Source: Stichopus chloronotus (lineage: Eukaryota > Echinodermata > Holothuroidea > Aspidochirotida > Stichopodidae). Taken from it: a stretch of DNA of 64,000 bases. The position numbers and the translations under genes were made by a program. Positions 53,961-64,000 of this stretch are shown piece after piece; the first letter of the stretch is position 1; each line of letters starts with the position of its first letter. Location: assembly GCA_021234535.1 (NCBI GenBank), contig CM037850.1, positions 21,688,446-21,752,445 on the forward strand, given 5' to 3'. A model generated the notes under the pieces. The model was not told where the DNA came from. It was given only the letters and a program-made list of their open reading frames with translations, and ran no database searches.

Positions 53961-54510
53961 ATATGACCTAAATAGGTCTCAGAGGTTTTGCCTAAATCAC
54001 TTTTGTTGAGATAAATGGATAAATTTGCTTTCTTTTGTCTGTTAAAGAAATCTTTGGTTTGGTCCATGTGAGATTCCCAGTTCTCTGAATATATAATAAC
54101 ATCATAAATATATGTTCCACATCCTTTTAGATCACTGCATACAGTACTTTGTTCATGAGACTGGTGAAAGTACTAGGCACATTTTCATGCCAAAAGGCAT
54201 GACATTACAAGGCCATACACCATCCAACGTAACAAAAGTCAAGATTTCTTTAGCTCTGTCTGTTAATGGTACTGTTAGCCAATATCCTTTCAATAGATTG
54301 TATTTACTCACAAACTTGGCATTTCCGATTTCATCAATACAATCATCTATGAGTGGAACTGGATGAGAGTCCTTCACTGTTACTGCATTTACCTTTCTAT
54401 AATCAATGCATGGGTGCTGCGACCCATCCTGTTTGGGTACAAGCAACACAGGTGATGCCCATGGGCTATTACCTGGAGAAATAATGGAATTCTTTGAGCA
54501 TGTAATCAAT
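53960..54510 (-). pseudogene. Reverse transcriptase of the Gmr1-like element, catalytically dead
   Basis: Minus strand: 'SPWASPVLLVPKQDGSQHPC', 'IDYRKVNAVTVKDSHPVPLI', 'FVSKYNLLKGYW', 'VMPFGMK', then after a frame change 'YIYDVIIYSENW'. The order and wording are those of Ty3/gypsy RT. Motif A should read 'sK.DL..GYwQ'; here Asp is Asn (54297-54299). The 'Y.DD' box reads YIYD (54101-54112), losing one Asp. It can no longer polymerise DNA. It lies downstream of integrase, not upstream. Confidence 0.85.
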
Positions 54511-54542
54511 TTCCTTCGTAACCATTTGAAATTTACTTGGAT

Positions 54543-54761
54543 TTAGTCTACAGTATATGGATGCTGCTTTGTCATTTCAGCATCTCCCACATCAACATCA
54601 TGAAATAATTCATTTGTTCTACCAGGAGTGTCCTTAAAAATACTTGGAAGGATCAAACGTTTCAGGTCTTCCCTTTTATTCTCCTGTAAGTGTTTCAGTT
54701 TACTATCAAGAGTACCCAGTACTGCAGAGTTTGTATTATCAACTTTTAAGTGTTCACCCAA
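54543..54761 (-). pseudogene. Linker before the RT of the Gmr1-like element
   Basis: 'DSKLKHLQENKREDLKRLIL', 'PSIFKDTPGRTNELFHDVDV' and 'GDAEMTKQHPY'. This is the segment that in Ty3/gypsy-like polyproteins leads into RT ('...F.d.P..t....H.Idtgd..P.kq.pyR'). Here it directly follows the integrase C-terminus, which confirms the integrase-RT order. Confidence 0.75.
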
Positions 54762-54832
54762 AGTTTACTCCCTTATTACCGTCTTCTGCCACTGACACGA
54801 TACAAACTTTCTCCTTTCCCTCAAATTAAGCT

Positions 54833-55990
54833 TTAGCATAACATGACATAAACAAGTTGCTTTACACCTGTCAGGGGTTTCAGCAAGTAATTTACATCAC
54901 TTAGTTTCTTCAAAATACAATTTGGATCAGAAAATCTAGCCCTCAGTGGTTTCCTGTGAATTGGTAGTAAAACTAAAACCATTTCACCAGTCTGAAAACT
55001 CCTTTCCCTTGACTTCTTTTCAAATTGTTTCTTCATTTGGCTCTGGGTTTTTGTTAAATTCTCTCTTGCCATGCTGTATGCCCTACAGTGTGCAGTCTTT
55101 CCCTAAAAATAGATTTGTCTAGCACATTGACTTCAGTTGTGGAACTTGCCAACCACTTTTCTTTCGTAGCCTTCAACAGTCCTCGGACTTCATGCCCATA
55201 GATCAGTTCAAAAGGGCTAAAACTGGTAGACTCCTTTGGAGTTTCTCTAGTAGCAAACAAAAGAAAGTTAATGCCTTTGTCCCAACCCATCTGACTATCA
55301 TGGCAGAATGTTTTTAGCATACTTTTAAGTGTTTGATGGTAGCATTCTAATGCACCATAAGATTCGCCATGGTACTGTAAGCAGACGACACCGTTTGCTG
55401 AATGCCTAGACTCTGTAAGACCTCTGAAGACAATCTACTCATAAAGTTTGAACCTTGATCATGTTGTACATCCCTAGGAAGTCCAACTCTTGTAAAGAAG
55501 TTGAATAGTGCAATAGACACAACCTTTGCTGTAATGTTTCATAGGGGGATAGCTTTAGGATATCTAGTAGCAATATCCATTATCATTAAAAGATACTGTA
55601 CATATAACCTGATCTGGTTTTTAGGAAGAGGCACAACACAATCAATGATAACTTTATCAAATGGTTGACCTACTGCTGGAATAGGTATAAGCGGAGCTGT
55701 TCCAATTTTTTGGTTAGGTTTGCCCACAATTTGGCATGTATCCCAAGTACTGTATGACAGTAATGACTAACATTCTTTGTACAGCTAATAGGCCAAAAGA
55801 AGTGTCTCAGTATAAGATCTCTAGTCTTCCTTATCCCTAGATGCCCTGCCATCAGATGGTCATGAGCAACCTGCATAATTTGTTCCCCATATTCTGTTGG
55901 AACAACTACTTGATGGAACACAAGCCACTTGTCACTGGCTTTTATTTCTGGATGTTGCCATTTTCGCATACAGCAAGCCCGCCACATTTA
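54833..55990 (-). pseudogene. Integrase of the Gmr1-like element (frameshifted)
   Basis: Minus strand, N to C: the HHCC finger ('HDHLMAGHLGIRKTRDLILR', 'HYCHT', frame change, 'TCQIVGKPNQK'), the core 'VIIDCVVPLPKN' with the first Asp, 'MIMDIATRYPKAIPL', 'HDQGSNF' with the second Asp, 'ESYGALECYHQTLKSMLKTF' with the Glu, then 'FSPFELIYGHEVRG', and a GPY/F-like end 'SFQTGEMVLVLLPIHRKPLR'. The D, D and E residues are still present, but at least three frame changes and stops make it a pseudogene. It would insert the cDNA into the genome. Confidence 0.85.
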
Positions 55991-56205
55991 GATACATAGT
56001 ACCCTATTGGTACCTTTTTAATCTCCTGTTCAGTATGAGCTGATTGCAGAAGTTTACTAATTTGAGGGTCTCCTTTTTGCTCTTCTATCAAACTTTGTTG
56101 ATCTAAAACCAATGGCTTGACCACATCATTACTTTTATCTGGATGCTTACTTGGGTTATCATCTGGAGATACAGCATTAAGATTTTCAAAGAATGTTCCT
56201 GCCAG

Positions 56206-56760
56206 TTAGAAGCATTCATCACTCCTACTAGCATCATTTGGTGAATTATGGGCCATAGAAGGGGAGTTGTGTGCATGACCAGCACCAACATCATTGCCCA
56301 GGAGAAAATCAATTCCGTCGACTGGCAACCTTTCTACAACTCCCACCTCAACTACCCTTGAAGCATACTGACAATCAAGATTGAGTTTGACAAGGGGAGC
56401 TCTCACAGAATCTCCCATACCCTTTACTAAAACATTTATTGGACTGTTTTCTACATTATAACCTGGAGAAAATACCTTTTGCAACATTAAAGAGCGTAAT
56501 GAGAATGCTAATTTGCGAAGATTCATATTGCTACCAGGCATAGAAACAATATCCTCTGAAGACAAATGATTGTAGCCATGTAATTTTGAGATTGGCCCCA
56601 GTTTCCTCATTTTGGCTTCTTGACAGCTTGCTTCATTTAAAAAATCACTATTTTCCATTACACAGTTAGGCTGCTTTGACTGAACTTGGGTAAGTTGGGA
56701 TCCCATCATGGACTTTTGATTACTGGCAGTAAACGCAGTTGGTTTTTCAAGTTCTCTCAA
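56206..56760 (-). pseudogene. Protease region of the Gmr1-like element
   Basis: The 184-codon frame ends in 'VVEVGVVERLPVDGIDFLLG' and 'ND', the C-terminal signature of retroelement aspartic proteases in this group. Where the active site 'LRDTGAS' is expected, the sequence reads 'LRKLAFS' (about 56500-56520), so the catalytic Asp-Thr-Gly appears to be lost. That alignment is my inference. The frame continues directly from the zinc knuckle of gag. Confidence 0.6.
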
Positions 56761-56761
56761 C

Positions 56762-57654
56762 CTTTTGAAACATTTCTCATAAACATGGCCAATTTTGTGA
56801 CAGTAACTGCACGTAGGTCTATCATTGGGTTGGGTATCATTCTCTGAACCAACCCTACCAGAGTCAGCATCACTTCTTCCAGAAAGCTTCCCATTTTTAT
56901 TTTTATCTGAAAAAAATTATAAGCCTTGGGATTCTGTGACTGACCTAATGAACCCTTGTGGACAAGCTGCTAAAATGGGAGCTAGATACTCCTATGTCTG
57001 AAGTATGTGTCCTATTATCCCTTGGAAGACAATTACACAACTCTTCCATCAAAATTAATTCTTTAAGTTTGTCAAAATCTGTTCCAACTTTCTTTGAAGA
57101 AATCCACTTACGAAAAAGCTCTGATTTGCGTCTACTAATTTCAACATAGGTTTGATCATGACCTCTTCGTTTTGTACTCTTAAATTTCTGAGGATATGCT
57201 TTGGGCACTAACTGGTATACATGCTTTTGAGACATGCTCTTTCACTTTAATGTAGATCGAACCTGCAGAATAAGACGAGGACGTGTAAATGTCTTTTGCT
57301 CTGCCAGTAAATATACTGTGAAGTAACATGGTCCAATATTTGTTAGGCCACTCTAACTTTCTTGCCAATGTTTCAAAGGAGGTAAAGAATCTATCAACAT
57401 CATTCTCATCAAATTGAGAGACAAGTCTTATATTCTTTGAGAAATCAAAAGAAGATGATTCTACAACATGACTTTTTGCTTCAAGTGCTTTCAGAGCCAT
57501 TGCATGTTCCATTTCCTTCAACTAGATCTCTCTTTCTAAATTTGTCTTTCTCATTATGATGCTTTTCTCTTTCATTTTGCAACTCTAACTCCCTCCGCTT
57601 TAATTGAATTGTTAATTTCTTCAATTCCACACTTTCTACAGAAGAACTTGCCAT
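56762..57654 (-). pseudogene. Gag of the Gmr1-like element
   Basis: Starts at the ATG at 57654 (MASSSVESVELKKLTIQLKR), a charged coiled coil, then after a one-base frame change 'NIRLVSQFDENDVDRFFTSF' and 'ETLARKLEWPNKYWTMLLHS', typical of SCAN-like gag domains in Ty3/gypsy. It ends in a CCHC knuckle CSYCHKIGHVYEKC (56811-56770). Further frame breaks lie near 57235 and 56940. It would have formed the particle shell and bound RNA through the knuckle. Confidence 0.75.
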
Positions 57655-57659
57655 AGTAT

Positions 57660-58050
57660 CACCCTTTTCTTCAAAGAAACTTCATGTTAGCAATTGCTTA
57701 ACAACCATTTGTACGATTTAATGGAGGTTTCTTAGCAGCAGGTGGTACCACAATATTAAGGTGATGAGCTACTTCTAACAAATTACCATTAGATAGACCA
57801 TCCTCATGCTCTACAGTTAAACCTGCTCATGACACAAATTCTTCAGGAGTTGTAAAAAACATAGTGAAAGTAGCAACTGACACACATGTGGGAATACTTT
57901 TAGTAATTGCAATGTCATTGGAATACTACAGTATCTGTCATCCATAATATTGTGTCATTAGTGAGAAAATAGTCCAAGAATTTCATGCACCCAATTTTTC
58001 TCTTTAGGCTAGTTTGTGTCATTTCTCAGGTAGGCCCCCCGAATAATATC
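57660..58050 (-). other. Leader between 5' LTR and gag
   Basis: Untranslated leader of the Gmr1-like element. The sequence right after the LTR end (minus strand: 'gatattattcggggggccta') should contain the primer binding site, but I cannot assign the tRNA. Confidence 0.5.
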
Positions 58051-58739
58051 TGTTACGAAGTCGAGATATTATGACCAAAGCACAAACCGAGACAGGTGAT
58101 ATAAAGTAGGAAATGAGAGGCAGATTTGTCAATGTCATAATATAATTACTTTTACAACATAAATTACGAGAAATAAGTAAATGAACGTACCAGTACTGGA
58201 ATGAGTTTCCAAAAACGTGCGTGAGGTACAGTACCTCTGGTGAGCCTGTTCCCTCTGGGCTCCTCCGGTGGCTCAGTCTGTCACAGGGGAGTTGGCTTAA
58301 CAGGGCGGTGAACCAACGATGAGTGTAAGGGAAAAGAAACTTAGAAAAGCATCATTTTAGAAGAGCTCCAGATAAGGACGTCAATGAAGAGAACTGCTTG
58401 TTGGTTGGTAAAGCAGTAGAGAAAGAAAACATGTTGGAAAGACTGGCCAGAAGTTGGAAGACTTGAAAAGAAAGGTAGCGCTGAAAACAGGCGAGGAATG
58501 CAGAAGAGGCTGGTTGAAACTTAGAGGTGATGAACGGAGCAGTGGTATGTGGCTAGGAGCGTGCCGTGAGGAGGAAGAGAGCGAGGTTCCTTTCTTCAGT
58601 TCTTTTAGTCAAGTTCCAAAATCAACCAATCATGAGCACATGGCATAGTCTGTGGCAACTTACTGTAGCATACAAGCCACACAAAATATGCAATAGAACA
58701 ATTGAAGTAAGATGCAAGAAATAAACTGACATTATAACA
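58051..58739 (-). repeat. 5' LTR of the Gmr1-like element
   Basis: 689 bp on the minus strand, from TGTTATAATGTCAG to CGACTTCGTAACA, with short inverted ends TGTTA/TAACA. Its first 280 bp match the 3' LTR at 50641-50363, and its last 250 bp match the LTR fragment at 8330-8578. The polyadenylation signal is probably the AATAAA-like stretch near the start. Boundaries are by comparison only. Confidence 0.75.
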
Positions 58740-58744
58740 ACATG

Positions 58745-60885
58745 TATCATATTGAGTAGATGTGCCCTATTGTTTGAAGTGTCTGTATCTTGCATATTAA
58801 TGAGTGGATGGGACTTAATGTAAAATTCCTGATATGGCAATATCTTTGCAGTGCCTTGTCTGATTTGCTTCAAATGTGGTAAGAAGATGTTGTTAGATAT
58901 CAGGTACGTGACCATGGCATTTTTAATTCCAATATCATTAGCACATTTGGCAAAGGGTGGGGTCTTTTGCTTCAGTGTCTGTAAGAGTGTGCAGATAATA
59001 TAGAATTTTTGTGCATGGTGTGGACAATGGACTTTTGGTTTCTGAAATTCCTTTGACCCATTTTCATGCTGCTGCTTATATGGTCCATCAATTCCCCTTC
59101 AGCTAAACTCTGCTTGAGCTGGAAAGTTTCAGCTCCTAATCTTGGTTCCGCCGCCTCTGAACGAACGTCCATATATTTACTGTACTGCTCTTCTGGAAGA
59201 GTGTTTACTCCCCTCATTGATTGCTGCCCTCGCAGACTCTGGACACTCGTTTTGATTATGCACACAACTTTCAGCTAGAACCATTGCTTTTACTTACCAA
59301 ATTCAGTAGATGCCAATCACGGCCACCGTGAGAAATGATGGGAGTGATGACGGGGAAAGGACCTACGGCTAATTAGTTACGTAAATATCATGGTAATTTT
59401 GTACTCTTCTTCAACTGTTTTAGGTGTCTTGTAGTGATATCCTATTTCTGCCGTAGGCAAATCTGGTGATAGGGTGAAAGTTACTGTAGCCTGGGTACTA
59501 TTGTACTTTGAAAGTTTTTCTTTTTATGTCGAGGCGAAATAGAACAGACCAAAATAGGGGTATAGCAAAATTAAAATAAAGATTGTCAGATATTGATGCA
59601 ATATGTCTTCAAACACTTTTCATAGCTCTTTTTATAATTCAGATGTAAAAGACTTGTGATAGTGTACACTGTGTCATTATTGTACTCACTCTTTTAAAAA
59701 GTTTTTCCCTTCATATTTGAAGTATCATTATTTTCTCTTATTGTTCGATTGCTGCTATTGGCTCATTTCGGGAGATCAACTCGTAGTATTTTAATATGTA
59801 TTAATGTTGAACGTGACTAATTATGTGTACATAATTATATCCAGTGTCCAAAGTCTTTCTGGCGGATGGCAATCATAGGGAAACATGATTTCTAGATGAG
59901 TACATATCCTCAGCTGGGTATACTGCAAGTAGGCTGCGGCTCAAATTGTGAGGAACATATCAAAGGAGAAATCATTTGTGGAGAAAGACTTTGCAAAGTC
60001 TACCCTTCAGCAAATGATGGAAGTACTGCTTCATCAAATGAAGAGGCAGCAGTGCTACTGTATACTGCAAGTGGTCATACCAGACAAGTCTGGCTGGATC
60101 AATTTATGTCCTCGTGCTCCAATGGTGATGTGTGCATTGATGTAAATGGCTTTTAATTGGTAAAGTTGGCAAGACACAGTAATAAAAATAAGCCAGTTGG
60201 TGTTCTTACCAGTGGAAACTAGACTCTAGCAGTCCCTCCTGGGCATGCTGTCAGTGTTTGGTGGTGGACTTTAAAGGGCATAGATGTGATTTAGCCTTAT
60301 CCCAAGTTGCAGAATCACTTTGTTAGTGCTGTAAATGAAAGATTCACAGTTGCTTGTGCTTTGTAAAATAAATGGGATAAATGAAGTTTAAGTTACAGTA
60401 CATTACCAGTTGGAACAAAGAAATATCTTTGGTGACCACATCACATAGACAACTGTTTTTCTGTATTTTGTAGTTTGAACCATATTGCTTTATATCGTAG
60501 GACTCAACATTGCATTCAGTGAAATGGCTTCTCTGATGTTTAGAGAGTCCAGCATATCATTTTACAGGATTCCAAGTACAAGGAACCATAGTGCCCTTGG
60601 GCTGGATCTTGTCATGACGATATGTGACCCCCATTCACTAGACTCTGGTGGCTCTTGGCCTGTGAATCACTTGCATTACACTGTAAATGAAGTAACTTAG
60701 TTCATTGAAAGACATATTCTGTCCATGAGCTATCTCATGTGAACATAAAAAAAAGAAAATGTTAAAATCAAAGGTAATCTTATGATTCTGGTTTTTCACT
60801 ACACATGCAATCACCTTAAGTAAGATATCTCTACAACTCAACCTCAAACTGTTAACATTGGAAGCTCTTGATGAGTATATGACCT
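58745..60885. other. Unassigned spacer
   Basis: A plus-strand open frame at 59896-60156 (86 codons, '...EEHIKGEIICGERLCKVYPS...') has no recognisable domain. Nothing else can be supported. Confidence 0.35.
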
Positions 60886-60890
60886 CCATT

Positions 60891-61190
60891 CTTTTTCATG
60901 TAGGTCAAAGGTCGTGTGATGTCAATTGAGCTCATAGTGTGAATACCTTGTAAACATGGTATCTCAATAAGGGCTCTCGCAGGTAGATAGTCCATATTGT
61001 TTGTTTTTTGTGGATTTTAATGGTCATTTGAGGTCATCAGCAGTTAAGATGTACATCTATTAAGGAAGATATATCTCAGTAACTGAATGTTGAACTTCAA
61101 ACTGGTAACATTAGTAGCACTTGATGAGCATCTATGATCTCTCTTACATTTTATGTAGGTCAAAGGTCATGTGAGGTCACTAGAGATCAC
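60891..61190 (+). repeat. Diverged copies of the AGGTCA repeat family
   Basis: 'taggtcaaaggtcgtgtgat' near 60901, 'ggtcatttgaggtcatcag' near 61022 and 'taggtcaaaggtcatgtgag' near 61157, with 'ccttgtaaacatggtatctc' before them, relate this block to the 146-bp satellite at 22.6-23.5 kb. The copies are more diverged. Confidence 0.75.
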
Positions 61191-61342
61191 TGTAGTTTGT
61201 AACTTTAAACTTGGTAGTTTCTTATCCTTCATTTTTCTTGAATTTTGGCAAGGAATCTCATTTGAAGTCATTTGAGTTTCTGTTGTTTTTTGTCTTTCTC
61301 TCTGTCAGCCAAACTTTTGTCTCCCAAATGATGGTTCTCAGG

Positions 61343-61446
61343 TAGTGAGAGGATGTCATCATCATCATTAGTACCAACAATATCAAGTGAGATTCAGAAG
61401 ACTGAACTGATTTCAGATCAAGAGACAACCAGCAGTGACGTCATCG
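61343..61446 (+). CDS. Possible internal exon of an unknown gene
   Basis: Between 'tggttctcag' (acceptor-like, with an upstream pyrimidine tract at 61290-61305) and 'gacgtcatc|gtaagt' (strong donor) the frame is open: 'MSSSSLVPTISSEIQKTELI', 'SDQETTSSDVI'. The peptide is Ser/Thr/acid-rich and probably disordered. It is supported only by splice-like sites and an open frame, with no domain and no neighbouring exon. Confidence 0.22.
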
Positions 61447-61449
61447 TAA

Positions 61450-62015
61450 GTTCATCATATAGTGTTAGTGTTATTATTACAGTACATCACCATGATTAAA
61501 TGACTTGAAATGTCTGTTTTTGGTTCAGATGTTATCATTAATCTGGTTTTAACTTCATCAAGAAATGCACATTATTTTTTTTCTCTGATGTATAGGGTCC
61601 CCGATTTTCTGTGTTTCAAAATGAAAAATTCTGTTGTCCACTTCTCAATTTCCGTGTTTTTTTGTTTTCAACCTTCCCATTTCTGTGAATTTCTGTTTCA
61701 AACATAAAAGACAATTGCAAGTTAATACTCATGTGAGAATTGCTTTGCATGTGTACAAAAGCAGACAGAGGTATAGCATCCATATCAGTGTAGAGTGTAG
61801 TGTCAGGATGAAAGCTGATCCAGCTCAAACAAAGGTTCCATCAGAAGAAATCATTCCATATTACTTCAAAACTTAAATGCTTCACAAGATGTTGCATTCA
61901 TGTAAACCACACTTTATTACATGCATTTTTAAAGTTTAAATGTACAGAAAGGTCTCATTTGAAAAAAATACAGAAGATCCACAAAGTCTTCCGAAAAAAG
62001 TTACACTACTGTAAT
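61450..62015. other. No recognisable feature
   Basis: Unassigned. Confidence 0.35.
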
Positions 62016-62022
62016 TATATCC

Positions 62023-62252
62023 TAAGGTAGGTATCCTAGGTAAGTATCCTAAGGTAGGTATCCTAGGTAGGTATCCTAAGGTAGGTATCCTAAGGTAGGT
62101 ATCCTAAGGTAGGTATCCTAAGGTAGGTATCCTAAGGTAGGTATCCTAAGGTAGGTATCCTAAGGTAGGTATCCTAGGTAGGTATCCTAGGTAGGTATCC
62201 TAGGTAGGTATCCTAGGTAGGTATCCTAGGTAGGTATCCTGAGGTAGTTATA
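62023..62252. repeat. 13/14-bp minisatellite 'taaggtaggtatcc'
   Basis: About 17 copies alternating between a 14-bp unit (taaggtaggtatcc) and a 13-bp unit (taggtaggtatcc). The 14-bp form dominates the middle and the 13-bp form the right part. Confidence 0.95.
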
Positions 62253-62259
62253 TGTATAC

Positions 62260-63895
62260 GGAATAGCTTAGACATCTCAGAGATTATGTGCATATTTCCT
62301 TGCCTGTGAAAGAACAGCAGACCATTTGTAAGTTAATTCATGTTATTTACTAAACAGTCAAATTTACTGTATTCTACTGTTTTTCAGTCCCAGAGGCTTA
62401 AAATATTGAAATTTAAAATTGAATTTGTATTAAGACAGTGTCATTGAGGCAGCAGTAGAATTAATGTTAGTAAATTACCCTCCTTAAGTTTTTGAGAGCT
62501 AGGCATATAACTAAGTCAGTGGTAGCACTCATGGGGAATGCTCATTTGATTCAATCAGGTGTTTTAGCCAGCTGCAGCTGGTCTGTTGGGTTCGACATAC
62601 AGTATGCTTACCAAGTGTTACAATAGTATCTTTGATTATTGATTGTAAAGTTTATGCAAGAACCTTAAAACTGTAAAGTTTATGCAAGAACCTTAAAACT
62701 GTAAACCATTTACAATTCATTAATTTTACTCTCTTCTGCCAAAATATCTTATTGACAAAAGTTCCTCTAAAATTCTGTGAATTTTCGTTGTTCAAAAGTT
62801 CAATTTCTGTTTTTTCCTGCGATTTTCCTAGAAAATCGGTGACCCTAGATGTATGTTTACCATATACATTCATGTTCTAAGATATGTCATTTTCTTCCAG
62901 TGCAAACTTTGTGCATAGTGGTTTTCAAAGTACAGTAGAGATGTAAATGAGACACAGGTCTTACTGTAGAATAGTGATTTTGCAGCCTCGGGTTTTAGAG
63001 AATGCTTAAAGAGAGACTCGCAGTTATACAGTAGTTCGGCCTGTTGCATATACTCTGGAGCACACGTGTACAGTATGTGACTGTGAGTAGTGTTTTTACC
63101 AAGAGTACCCGGATATGTGCACAGTATTTTATTACCAGTATCCAAAATCACTTCCTGCTTCCTTCAGGAAAATGTTTCCTTCAGTGAAAAACAAGCCAAC
63201 TGCTCTATGAACACACTGTGTTACTTTACCAAATTTTGCCCACTACTGTATGCAGAGCAAAAAGTTCAAAACGGAAATTTTTTTTTTTCGGAAAATCGGT
63301 GGTCCTATTCACAAGTAGATCTAGTCGGTTGCATGCATGTCAACAATGTTCATTTTGGTCACAAGTGTACCCGGGTACCTGATGGGTATGAGAAAAAATT
63401 TAAAACCCTGTTCAGATATTTAGTAATCCATAAAACTATTCGTAGTAATGAGTGGACAATCTGTTACCAGTTGCACAGTAGTTTGCTGTGATCAACAACT
63501 ATGTTGGAAACATTACTTGGCTTTGCTGGTTGCAGACTGCAGATCATCGGAATGTCAAACAGCAGACAATTATCCTCCAAAAACATTGGATGGTCTTAAA
63601 AACAATCAGCAATTTCCTGTCCTTAAATTGAGCAATGGTTTTAGTGTTTCTACATGGGTCGCTGTTGCATCCTATATGTGACCATATGTATACAGTATAT
63701 CAAATAAAATCTGACTTAGAGTCGTAATTCAAAGTCTAAGACAGTACATGATGATGGTCTCTAATTGTTTATCAATTAAGAGATCACACATGAAAATAAT
63801 GAAAGAATACTGTACTTGATCATATGTAGGCCTAAGCACACAATCCTTTGTGCAGTATGCTTAGTTTGGATTTCTAAATTGTATTGTACATTGTG
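62260..63895. other. Unassigned, with one 28-bp duplication
   Basis: 'tgtaaagtttatgcaagaac' plus 'cttaaaac' is duplicated at about 62644 and 62671. An open frame at 63448-63681 (77 codons, Cys-rich at its start) has no recognisable domain. Confidence 0.4.
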
Positions 63896-63899
63896 GGTT

Positions 63900-64000
63900 C
63901 AGTACAGGTATGTGATATGAATTTGAAGGTATTGGGTTCAGTTTGTGATCTGAATTTGAAGGTATTGGGTTCAGTTTGTGATATGAATTTGAAGGTATTG
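63900..64000. repeat. 33-bp tandem repeat running off the window
   Basis: Three copies of 'ggttcagtttgtgatatgaa' plus 'tttgaaggtattg'. The array continues beyond the right edge. Confidence 0.9.

Larger units (their letters stand above)
50363..58739 (-). mobile_element. Gmr1-like Ty3/gypsy LTR retrotransposon (integrase before RT), dead, with nested hAT
   Basis: On the minus strand the order is 5' LTR (58739-58051), gag with coiled coil and CCHC knuckle, protease-like region, integrase, then RT, RNase H, polypurine-like tract and 3' LTR (50641-50363, incomplete). The RT and integrase sequences are clearly of Ty3/gypsy type, yet integrase precedes RT. That order is normally seen in Ty1/copia and is known in the Gmr1 group of deuterostome gypsy-like elements. 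Frames are broken many times and catalytic residues are lost in protease, RT and RNase H, so the element is inactive. A 2579-bp hAT element sits near the end of the RNase H region. The two LTRs share about 280 bp at roughly 93 per cent by eye. Confidence 0.85.

Noticed and set aside
59896..60156. 86-codon plus-strand frame (STYPQLGILQVGCGSNCEEH...)
   Set aside because: It has an acceptable composition but no domain, no splice-site context and no homologue I know, so I could not support a gene.
62023..62252. 'cctaaggtagg' resembles the core of the conserved 23S rRNA segment recognised by I-CeuI
   Set aside because: Only about ten bases agree, in a simple tandem array, and there is no surrounding rRNA sequence.
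63448..63681. 77-codon plus-strand frame with several Cys
   Set aside because: There is no recognisable domain or splice context, and the length is within chance for AT-rich DNA.
1..64000. tRNA or rRNA genes
   Set aside because: I found no convincing tRNA A/B box pair with a foldable cloverleaf and no rRNA segment. A covariance-model scan would be needed to be certain.

Overview
The window is animal nuclear DNA: AT-rich, intron-bearing, about two thirds repetitive, with no bacterial-type operon, rRNA or tRNA that I can find. The mix of families (SLC22 transporter exons, a Ty3/gypsy element with integrase ahead of reverse transcriptase, L2/CR1-type and Penelope-like retroelements, hAT, many fold-back elements and minisatellites) fits a marine deuterostome invertebrate. 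An echinoderm is my best guess, but that is inference from style, not proof.

The only host gene family I can identify is SLC22 (organic cation/carnitine-type major facilitator transporters). It occurs as a head-to-head pair. On the minus strand, exons 1 to 4 lie at 18461-18141, 10632-10402, 9137-8941 and 6583-6338; exon 1 carries an in-frame TAA and exons 5 to 9 were not found. A second, more decayed minus-strand exon 1 lies near 21174-20890. On the plus strand all nine exons can be followed from 26485 to 33090 with conserved intron phases. That copy has a 4-base insertion in exon 3, a 1-base deletion and a TGA in exon 7, and no normal donor after exon 8, so I call it a pseudogene unless these are assembly errors.

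Everything else is mostly mobile or tandem DNA. 0-6 kb: LINE debris, a duplicated 300-bp segment and a GATATC-rich array. 6-8.6 kb: microsatellites, an undefined dispersed repeat and an LTR fragment. 10.7-17.2 kb (inside the 7.5-kb first intron of the minus SLC22 gene): a 26-bp minisatellite, a dead LINE, two fold-back elements (one carrying repeated CTTTACGCGTAAAG palindromes) and a 29-bp minisatellite with a 203-bp higher-order period. 22.6-25.3 kb: a 146-bp satellite rich in AGGTCA repeats and a 21-bp minisatellite with a 315-bp higher-order period. 28.8-29.2 kb: a Penelope-like fragment inside the plus SLC22 copy. 40.4-45.7 kb: a degenerate array, a LINE tail and a nearly intact L2/CR1-type LINE (975 open codons). 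50.4-58.7 kb: a Gmr1-like Ty3/gypsy element with dead catalytic sites, interrupted by a 2579-bp hAT element with perfect 8-bp target-site duplications. 58.7-64 kb: more AGGTCA repeats and short tandem arrays.

I found no new multi-gene system. The strongest candidates for something under-described are the palindrome-bearing fold-back element, the integrase-first retrotransposon, the LINE whose zinc-knuckle module is in frame with its endonuclease-RT across a single TAG, and the nuclear-receptor-like satellite.
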